64,000 nt of DNA from Microstegium vimineum (lineage: Eukaryota; Streptophyta; Magnoliopsida; Poales; Poaceae): the NCBI GenBank assembly GCA_022036555.1, contig CM039126.1:3188676-3252675 (forward strand), in the 5' to 3' direction. A program made the translations under genes and the position numbers. Every line of letters begins with the position of its first letter. Position 1 is the first letter of the stretch. The notes under the pieces were generated by a model. The model made no database searches, was not told the DNA's origin, and worked only from the letters and a program-made list of their open reading frames with translations. This document shows, piece by piece, positions 49,101 through 56,439 of the stretch.

Positions 49101-49301
49101 ACAGTAGTGCAAGACCGTCGATAACACTGTCGTTTCATTGCTGATTATCGTGGTTGGTTTTTTATTTGCAAAATATTATTGCAGGGTCCTGCCAAGAACT
49201 GGGAGAACGTGCTGCTCAGCCTCGGGGTCGCCGGCGGCGAGCCGGGGATTGAAGGCGAGGAGATCGCGCCGCTCGCCAAGGAGAACGTGGCCGCACCATG
49301 A
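46167..49301 (+). CDS. Wx: Granule-bound starch synthase I (Waxy), 1-base deletion in the long central exon
   Basis: ADP-glucose-dependent GT5 glucosyltransferase that makes amylose inside starch granules of amyloplasts. Coding exons: 46167-46520, 46638-46718, 46864-46962, 47053-47142, 47366-47429, 47563-47663, 47776-47885, 48022-48633, 48732-48818, 48931-49059, 49185-49301; all junctions GT/AG. The N-terminus is a transit peptide (MAALATSQLVATHAG to about residue 80). The substrate-binding KTGGL motif is in SKTGGLGDVLGGLPPAMA. Further conserved blocks are VCNDWHTGPL, FCIHNISYQGRFAFSDF, YYAEELISGIARGCELDNI, IGRLEEQKGPDVM, SRFEPCGLIQLQG and CACASTGGLVDT. At 48615-48618 the sequence CTCCAGGGATGCG lacks one G of the usual CAGGGGATGCG, so QLQG-MRYGT becomes QLQG-CDTER and the C-terminal catalytic lobe is lost. 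With the base present the product would be about 614 residues. The 612-nt exon replaces three exons of maize Wx. Confidence 0.96.
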
Positions 49302-49823
49302 AGAAGGGCTAGAGGCCAGGACCCCCATGATCGATCGATCTCGCGTGTAGAACAAAGATGGTGGATCAAGTGGGCATGCATCTTCATATATATGCTAGCT
49401 ATATTTCGTATATGAGACATGAAGAACTCTATATATAGCAGCAGCTGCTGCTTGTGTGTGTGGGTAGTGTAATGTAGTGGTGGCCAGTGGCACAACCTAA
49501 TAATAATCAGTACATGAACTAGTTGAGTGATGATTGTGTGTGTAATTAAGTACCCATCGGTAATATTTATATTGCGAGTAAATAAATGGACTTTGTTGTA
49601 GTGGAGTAAATATAGTCCCTGTCTGCTGTTCTCTGTGCTTATATTCTTCAATTCATTCGAAGCCTTGGTGCCACTGCTACTGTACCACCGGGAGTATGTA
49701 CATCGTCAATTAAATTGGGGACTCAGCAGTATGAAACTTTATTTAATTTCTGTATTATTATTATCGATGTCAATACATCATCATGCATGGCATCCTCCTA
49801 GCTAGCGCCATATATATAGCCAG
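49302..49823 (+). other. Waxy 3' UTR and spacer to the peptide gene
   Basis: It holds the Waxy 3' UTR; the same sequence recurs downstream of both partial copies. A 3'-end signal is likely near AAATAAATGG (about 49580). No ORF is supported. Confidence 0.6.
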
Positions 49824-50202
49824 TCAGTAACTGCACACGACGCGCTGGCAACCTCTAGCTACACAACGGCCCTCTATGACGCAAGCCGCATATGGGCATT
49901 TAGATCCACCGGTGAGGAAATCTGCTTTAGCGTCCTCGCCGCAAGTTTTGGGATCACATGCTTTACCTTTTGTTGGGAGCTTTTTATACGTACAATTTTT
50001 CTTGGCGGCTGCAGCATCTGTGTGTAAATTAAGAACACCGGCCGGTGGAAGAAAGAATTATATATTCGAGTTGCTGAAACGATGAACCATGGAGTATATA
50101 GGACGGAGGACAGGAAATTAGTGGGTACATACCGGTAGCCAGCATGAGGACGACGAAGCCAACTGCCAGGAGCAGAACCATATTATTATTAGCCCTCCTC
50201 AT
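49824..50202 (-). CDS. Small secreted cysteine-rich peptide, copy 1
   Basis: Two exons, 50202-50133 and 50017-49824, encode 87 residues. Exon 1 is a signal peptide (MRRANNNMVLLLAVGFVVLM) and the donor is GTATGT. Exon 2 encodes a mature basic peptide with eight cysteines spaced C-x11-C-x4-C-x14-C-x4-C-x5-C-x4-C-x4-C. The arrangement of signal exon plus one Cys-rich exon is typical of plant defensin-like and other small secreted peptides, but the spacing matches no family I can name with confidence. It lies tail-to-tail with Waxy and has a full-length paralogue in the next duplicated unit. Function is unknown; defence or cell signalling are both possible. Confidence 0.8.
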
Positions 50203-50989
50203 CTTATCTTAGATGCTAGAACTGTGTCGTTGATTGACTTGTGATGATTGTTTGTGATGGAGAACAAACGGGATGGCAAGCATTTATACTATATAATGTG
50301 TCTTAACCCAAAAGTGACAAATAGATTAGTTCTAAAACTGGACCATACAATTTCAGACCATATTACTAGTTATCATTAATTGCATTGAATTGTAGATAAA
50401 TATAAAAGATATGGATTGTAGATGAGTTCGGTTTGACCTCATTTCTAAGCTTACATATACGGAGGATGAACTAGTAAATAATTGTGTTAATTTTAGAACA
50501 ATAGAATAGAATTGGTTATATTTAATTATGTTAATTTTAGAATGATAGAATACAATTGGTTCTAATTGATTGTGTTAATTTTAGAATGCTAGAGTATAAT
50601 TGGTTATAATTGATTGCGTTAATTTTGTGGGGGAAAAGTTTTGGAGCTTTTGTTATAGTGTTGGAAAAGGTACCGGTGCTACTTTATTCCAGCTAGTTTT
50701 TGCTAACAGTTGATTTGACACAAGCAAATAAAATATTAAATTTATATAGTTAAGAGTGTTGTAATACAACCTCTATTTCAAATTATGTCTCTGGCATTTT
50801 TAGATACGTAGCAAAAACTATGTATATAGATGTAATATGAAATGCATAGAAAAATCTATGTACCAAAAAAATTAGAATAAGATGAGAGAATAACAATTAT
50901 TCCTATTTTTCCTCGTAATTAATCATTTCTATATTTATGTATTTCCTTGGTACGCTGCCACTGACCGGCGGTAATGAATTAAGGGTCTG
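50203..50989. other. Upstream region of peptide gene copy 1
   Basis: AT-rich promoter-side sequence. A repeated motif of the form GTTAATTTTAGAA.AATAGAAT and AATTGGTTATA recurs four times at about 50480-50640. It aligns with 52,611-53,095 in the second unit. Confidence 0.6.
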
Positions 50990-51145
50990 TTTGGTACAAC
51001 TGAAGTTGTTGTGAGCTGATTTTTATTTGACAAACACATATTTTCAAAACAGCTTCATCCATGAAGCTGTTTTTCTCTCTCTCACAAAGAAATGAAGTGA
51101 AATGAAGCTAGAAAAAAATTGTTTATCTCAGCTTCATGAAGTGGG
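50990..51145. mobile_element. Truncated Tourist-like MITE at the unit 1/unit 2 junction
   Basis: It starts GGGTCTGTTTGGTACAAC and carries the family interior (CAGCTTCATCCATGAAGCTG). It stops without a right end at about 51145, where Waxy intron sequence (ATGGATCTGAACCAGCAA) begins. Confidence 0.65.
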
Positions 51146-51196
51146 ATGGATCTGAACCAGCAAAGCAATTCTTGATTTTGCGTCCTTTTTTCCCAG

Positions 51197-51589
51197 TGCA
51201 ACGTCGTGGAGCCGGACGACGTGAAGAAGGTGGCGACCACCTTGAAGCGCGCCATCAAGGTGGTGGGGCACGCCGGCGTACAAGGAGATGGTGAAGAACC
51301 GCATGATCCAGGATCTCTCCTGGAAGGTACAGTACAACAGTACACCGTCGTCAGAGCAGAGCACCATGCGAGATCATGCATCACACGCGCGCGTCTCGCA
51401 CTCTCGCTCGATCCTGTCGTTGCTGATTATCGTACGTGGTGGTTTATTATTTGCAAAATATTATTGCGGGATCCTGCCAAGAACTGGGAGAACGTGCTGC
51501 TCAGTCTCGGGGTCGCCGGCGGCGAGCCGGGGATCGAAGGTGAGGAGATCGCGCCGCTTGCCAAGGAACGTGGCCGCACCATGAAGTGA
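51197..51589 (+). pseudogene. Waxy tail copy: decayed last two exons
   Basis: 51197-51326 matches the penultimate Waxy exon and 51470-51589 the last one. There is an extra G near 51267 (GTGGTGGGGCACG against GTGGTGGGCACG). The acceptor AG before the last exon is GG (TTATTGCGG). Two bases are missing near 51567 (AAGGAACG against AAGGAGAACG). No upstream exons or promoter exist, so this is a dead duplicate. Confidence 0.9.
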
Positions 51590-52228
51590 AGGGCTAGAGG
51601 CCAGGCCCTCCATGATCAATCGATCTCAAGTGTAGAACAAAGATGATGGATCCAGTGAACATCTTCATATCTATGCTAGCTATTTTGTATATGAGACAGG
51701 AAGAAGAACTATATATATAGCTGCTTGTGGGTAGTGTAATGTAGTAGTGGCCAGTGGCACAACCTAATAATAAGTACAGTGCTCAGTGCATGAACTAGTT
51801 GTTGCTTGTGTGTGTAATTAAGTACCGATCGGTAATATTGATATTGCGAGTAAATAAATGGACTTGTTGTAGTGGAATCCCTGCTGTTCTGTGCGCTTAT
51901 ATTCATCATTACATTACACCATACAGTATATATTTGCAGTGGCGGATCCAGGATGAGATTAAGAGAAGGCTAAGTAATGAAAATAATGATTACTAATGAA
52001 AATTTAATGGTGATTTATGGCTAATGCTACAATAATTTAATAGAGAATTAAGGCTCACATGGAGGCTGCAATGAATTGGCTAATGTATATTTGCAAAAAA
52101 TCTACAAACAAACTCCATATATATAAAAATAAATTGGTGACTTAATATGAAATGAAACTTTATTTAATCTCTGTATTATTGATGTCAGTACATCACCATA
52201 TATGTATAGGGAGTCAGTGAGTATCTAG
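51590..52228. other. Duplicated Waxy 3' UTR with a small insertion
   Basis: 51,590-51,940 matches the Waxy 3' flank. About 51,940-52,145 is not in unit 1 and begins AGTGGCGGATCCAGGATGAG, which looks like the end of a hAT-type MITE. Homology to unit 1 resumes at GAAACTTTATTTAAT. Confidence 0.6.
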
Positions 52229-52599
52229 CTATTTTGCGCACACGATGCGCTGGCAACCTCCAGCAACACAACGGCCTTGTATGATGCAAGCAGCATATGG
52301 GCATCGAAATCCATCGGCGCTGAAATCTCCTTTAGCGTCCTCGTCGCAAGTTTTGGGTTCACATGCTTTACCCTTTGTTGGGATCTTTTTAGATGTACAG
52401 TTTTTCTTGACGTTTGCAGCATCTGTAAAAAAAAACACCGGTGAAAAGAACAGAGAAAATAGTAACATTCAGTGATCCGCTATATACTCGAGTTGCTGAT
52501 GAAACAAGGTCTCAAGAAATAGTGGGTACCGGTGGAAGCCAGCATGAGGACGAAGCCAACTGCCACTGCCAGGAGCAGAACCATATTAGCCCTCCTCAT
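52229..52599 (-). CDS. Small secreted cysteine-rich peptide, copy 2
   Basis: Two exons, 52599-52530 and 52422-52229, again encode 87 residues, with the same 70-nt and 194-nt exon sizes as copy 1. The signal peptide is MRRANMVLLLAVAVGFVLML and the donor is GTACCC. The mature part keeps all eight cysteines at identical spacing (start NCTSKKIPTKGKAC, end GGCQRIVCAK) while many residues between them differ from copy 1. Exon structure, frame and cysteines are retained even though the adjacent duplicated Waxy exons have decayed, which suggests selection on the peptide. Confidence 0.82.
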
Positions 52600-53095
52600 C
52601 TTATCCTAGCTACTAGATGTGTTACTCTGGAACTGTTCTTGACTAATTAGCTTGTGATGATTTATTTGTGATTGAGAACAAACGGAATGGCAAGCATATT
52701 TTATACTATATATAATGTGTCGTAACTCAAAAGTGCCTAGATTAGTTCTAAAACTGGACCATAGAAGTTTGAACCACATTAATAATAATCATTAATTGCA
52801 ATGATTTATCGCTAAATATAAGATATGGGTTTTAGACGAATTAAGTTTGACCTAGATTCTAAGCTTACATATATGGAGGATGAACCAGTAAATAGTTGCG
52901 TCAATTTTAGAATAATATAATAGAATTGTCTATAATTAATTGTGTTAATTCTAGAATGATAGAATAAAATAATTTGAAATGAAGAGAATAACAATTATTT
53001 CTATTTTTCCTCGGTAATTAATCCTTCCTGCATATCCTCGGTATGCTACCGCTGATCCACCACTGCCTTGTAGAGGTGGTAATGGATCGGAATAA
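52600..53095. other. Upstream region of peptide gene copy 2
   Basis: AT-rich, alignable with 50,203-50,989 but shorter by roughly 290 bp. Confidence 0.6.
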
Positions 53096-53283
53096 GGGTC
53101 TATTTGGTACATCTCATCTTGACTAGTAAAACTGTTTTTTAGAAAATAGTTTCATGAGCAACTTTTTAGATGAAACTGAGCTATTTTGAAAAAGTGTGGA
53201 AAAATAACTTCATCAACAACTTCATGCATGGATATGATAGAAAAAGTGTGGCAAAATAACTTCATCAACAACTTCATGCATGG
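53096..53283. mobile_element. Truncated Tourist-like MITE at the unit 2/unit 3 junction
   Basis: It starts GGGTCTATTTGGTACATC, contains an internal 52-bp direct repeat (AAAAAGTGTGG...ACTTCATGCATGG), and joins Waxy intron sequence (TTTATTATTTGCAAAATATT) with no right end. Confidence 0.65.
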
Positions 53284-53310
53284 TTTATTATTTGCAAAAT
53301 ATTATTGCAG

Positions 53311-53427
53311 GGTCCTGCAAAGAACTGGGAGAACGTGCTGCTCAGCCTCGAGGTCGCCGGCGGCGAGCCGGGGATCGAAGGCAAGGAGATCGCGCCGCTG
53401 GCCAAGGAGAACGTGGCCGCGCCCTGA
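53311..53427 (+). pseudogene. Lone intact copy of the Waxy terminal exon
   Basis: This 117-nt exon copy keeps the acceptor (TATTATTGCAG), the frame and the stop. It encodes GPAKNWENVLLSLEVAGGEP and ends KEIAPLAKENVAAP. It differs from the parent by a few substitutions (for example G to E in LSLEVAGG). No other exons accompany it. Confidence 0.88.
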
Positions 53428-53500
53428 TCGATCTTGCGTGTAGAACAAAGATGGTGGCATCTTCATATATAAGCTATTTCGTAGTACATGAGACATGAAG

Positions 53501-53503
<3 letters not shown>

Positions 53504-53548
<45 letters not shown>
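53504..53548. repeat. AT microsatellite ending the Waxy-derived sequence
   Basis: A pure (AT)n tract. Waxy 3' homology stops here, and unrelated sequence begins after TTAATTAATG. Confidence 0.9.
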
Positions 53549-53552
<4 letters not shown>

Positions 53553-53576
53553 TAATGTGGATTTTCTACACATAGA

Positions 53577-53612
53577 GGGTAGCTACCCCTGGGGGAGTAG
53601 CTACCCCCCGCC
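53577..53612. repeat. Palindromic GGGTAGCTACCCC motif, possible left end of the downstream block
   Basis: GGGTAGCTACCCC is followed closely by GGGGGAGTAGCTACCCCCC. It sits at the transition from Waxy-derived to B3/transposase sequence. The matching right end is not visible, so its role as an element terminus is a guess. Confidence 0.3.
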
Positions 53613-54080
53613 CTGGATGTTTGCCACGTGTACTAACGAGTGGTCAGATCGGATTAGCTAGTTATGGCAAAAAGCATACACTCTCAGGCATTGTCCCCCC
53701 ATTTTTAGTCCAATGGACCACATGCATTGGCCGGTAGAGGTCTATAAACACAAAGCGTTTCTTCCTACACGCTAGCTCGGTATACTCTGCAATGGGAGCT
53801 GCTCAGTCTATGGTATTTTTCCCCGCCTTGTTTTGTTTTTAAGTTTGTTGAAGGAAAGGCATATAGTTACATTGTTTCAGGTTTCAATTAGGAGGATCCA
53901 GTAAGCGAAGATTGTTTCTTGCCTGGATACCATCTTTTATGTCTGCGTGAAGGGGACATGGATTGGATGGTTGGTCTTTCTTGCATTCATTTTCTTCCAT
54001 CTTGGTTTGTTCTTGATACATTTTAGTATTCTGACTACGTTGGCTTCTCGGCTATTCCGTTTGTCCGGTAACTGAAGTTT

Positions 54081-55173
54081 ATCCCCAAGAAAATGGTTTC
54101 GTTATGCGAGCTTGTTCCTGGTGAATCGATCTCAATCTCAGATTGTTTCGGTCGTTTCTTCAAAGTCGCACTGGAGACATGGGTGGGGGTGAATTTTCTG
54201 GGGGATGGGTGGCCCGAGTTTCTGAAGAATACTAAAGCAGTTGTTGGTGATTCGATTTTGTTCAAGTTCAAAGGTCCTCGCATTTGCAAGGTATTGGTGT
54301 TCAGTGGGAAGGAAGGTGTTCAAAAATTTCCATCGTTTTGCAATGGTAACATTCAAATATTCCTACCACATGGATCGTTAGGTAGTATGTTCTTGTCTAC
54401 ATACTTCGCTGGGTAACAAATTATTCAGACCGACAATTTTTGTTTACTTTTTAAATGTTAGACTGGCCGATACCTATGAGCCCGGAAAAAGCTATAGAAA
54501 ATGGTCCATGCACAAGTGTGATACTGAGTTTAGGTGAGTATGCCGAAGAAATGTTACTAAGTTTATATTCATTGGTACATTTGTCGACCGAAAGAAAAGT
54601 ATATACTCTATGTACCTAAAATGACGCATTACTTGCAGGCGCAAGGAACGGCGATCGTGACGCTGAGGATTTCCTCCGGAAAGTTTTATACGACGGAGCA
54701 GTATGGAATGCTACTGGGAGAGAACCGTCAGTAGATATGCGGGATTTTTTTGTTGGCAAGACAATAGGCCTGGCGTTGGAAGCGCCGATGTACTACTTTG
54801 TATTAACCATAGTGGAAGTCGAATGCAGCATTCTGGTTTGCATTCCCATCTTCTAATTCAATGCCTATGTGTTTTCTTCTCAGTTTATATGACCTGATTG
54901 AGCTAGTTTTCTAAAATGCAGAGCCTTGAAGGTGCGTATAGTCGTTGTTTCGTAAGGCCAATGATGCGTGGCTATACTCAGATCGCGCACATACGACATG
55001 GCGCAGACGAACCGCTTGCAGTGAGGCTTTTCGCTGGTTTCGATGGAACTGTGCACATAGCTGAAGGGTGGATGGGTTTTGTTGAAAGGAATTTCCTTGT
55101 ATGCGGAAATGAGTGTGCACTTAGGTTCGAACGGTTCGGGAAGTCGATCACAATAGTTGTATTCGATTTCTAG
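54081..55173 (+). CDS. Two-B3-domain protein (REM-like), exon structure uncertain
   Basis: Two separate B3-type DNA-binding segments lie on the plus strand. The first (about 54081-54300) reads FIPKKMVSLCELVPGESISI, later GDGWPEFLKNTKAVVGDSIL and KVLVFSGKEG. The second (54919-55173) reads VRLFAGFDGTVHIAEGWMGF, then VERNFLVCGNECALRF, and ends ITIVVFDF. Both show the GW..F...N.L..GD..(L/F).F pattern of REM B3 domains. Between them are at least two introns (around 54,420-54,640 and 54,835-54,918). A first exon may start at 53796 (MGAAQSM). A B3 protein would bind DNA in the nucleus. Its position, same-strand and directly upstream of transposon genes, suggests it is cargo or a component of the element. 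Boundaries are approximate. Confidence 0.6.
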
Positions 55174-55579
55174 TTTGCATTGTTTAAATAGCATGCCACA
55201 TCCTGTGTAGGGGATGTTTTGGAGAACGGTGTCATGTATTACTCTAGAAGGTGTCTAAGTTGTTTCCACGAATGCTGTTTACTGTTTTGTACTGTTGTCC
55301 GGCTTGTAATTTATATTTGGATATCCACGGTGGTGGCTAGACAATTTGTTGCAAGCGAACGGTGTGTGTTAAAAATGCCTACATTACTTTATTTTCTTAG
55401 TTTATAGTGCGTAAAGCAAATGGTATCCAAGTAATGATCTCCGAATCTATAGATTTTGGAGCTGCTGAAAGATAGGCCCATCGGCCACCACCTGCGCATC
55501 TTGGTCCTATAAATTGAGGCGGTAGTGGTGGCATACAGGTGAGGTGTTTCTTATTACTTCTAGATAGGAGTCAGGATCA

Positions 55580-55843
55580 ATGGAAGGTAGCTTGCTCGCG
55601 ATCTACCTCCTAGTTGTATTCGCTTTCGTCTACTTTTCGCTCTACTCCTCATGGTTTGCAATCAGTGTGGCAGCTTCGTCCTCTTCTTTGTACATCGTCT
55701 GGTACTACTGGTTGCGTCGAGGGAATGGAGATTCTCTGAAGAAGAGTTTGGTTATAGTGTTTATTGGCGTGTTTATTGGTTTAAGTTTTACTTTTTTAGG
55801 TGGGCTGATGTATTATGGCGTGGAAGAAATGTTTTCACACTGA
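55580..55843 (+). CDS. Small hydrophobic membrane ORF, unknown
   Basis: An ATG-initiated frame of 87 codons begins MEGSLLAIYLLVVFAFVYFS. Three to four hydrophobic stretches are visible: AIYLLVVFAFVYFSLY, AISVAASSSSLYIVWYYW and SLVIVFIGVFIGLSFTFLGG. A single basic loop (RRGNGDSLKK) lies between the second and third. It resembles no family I know. It lies between the B3 gene and the transposase on the same strand and could be a real small gene of the element or chance. Confidence 0.35.
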   Translation: MEGSLLAIYLLVVFAFVYFSLYSSWFAISVAASSSSLYIVWYYWLRRGNGDSLKKSLVIVFIGVFIGLSFTFLGGLMYYGVEEMFSH

Positions 55844-56095
55844 TACATGTTGTAAGCTTTCATTTCATTGCATATGTTTTTAGTAGTCGTAGGCATTTTT
55901 CTAGCAGCAACTTCAGTAGCCGATGAACCGAGGACCGACGTAGACGTTTGATTTTGTAGGTTTGTAGTGTTAACTGAATGTAACACGGGCTATCATTTTA
56001 TGTACCTCTAATGTGGAATGACGAAGTGAAGTTCTTGAGTTATTCATGTGAGATATACTCTGAACTTGGCGAAGGAGTAGTCAGATAACTGTTGT

Positions 56096-56245
56096 GTGGT
56101 AAAAAGCGACTATTCGTTCCTCCTTTTCAATGTTCAGTCATCACAGTTTTGCAGTGTACAGATAATTTGCGCCGTAATGTTGGCAGGTGTGGCCAGACTG
56201 AAAAGCATCTATTCGTTCCTGCTTTTCAATGTTCAGTTATGAGTA
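56096..56245. repeat. Two-copy direct repeat, 99-bp period
   Basis: ATTCGTTCCTCCTTTTCAAT (56112) recurs as ATTCGTTCCTGCTTTTCAAT (56211), each followed by GTTCAGT. The flanking bases are less similar. Confidence 0.7.
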
Positions 56246-56439
56246 TCCGACGTGTATTGTCAGGTAGTTTTTTTAGGGACATGGAGTTGTGTAGAGTGTG
56301 TGTAAATGAATAGTGTCGGTTGGGTTTATAAGTAAACAAACGACATACTACATAATAGTTGATGAGTCCTGTGTTGTATCGACTAGTTCTGGGTGACATA
56401 TTTAGTTTTCGTTACAGAAAACTAAACAGTGTTTCCGTT

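Larger units (their letters stand above)
48875..53510. repeat. Tandem duplication of the Waxy 3' end plus a peptide gene
   Basis: Unit 1 runs from the Waxy intron at about 48875 to about 51145. Unit 2 (51146 to about 53283) repeats it in the same order: penultimate exon, last exon, 3' UTR, peptide gene on the minus strand, its upstream sequence and a Tourist-like MITE. Unit 3 (53284 to about 53510) is a short copy starting one intron later and stopping in an AT repeat. Each unit ends inside a MITE of the same family. Confidence 0.88.

Noticed and set aside
49824..50202. Assignment of the peptide to defensins or Meg/ESF peptides
   Set aside because: The eight-cysteine spacing does not match those families as I know them, so only a descriptive name is given.
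51197..51589. Second functional starch synthase gene
   Set aside because: Only two terminal exons, with frameshifts and a destroyed splice acceptor.
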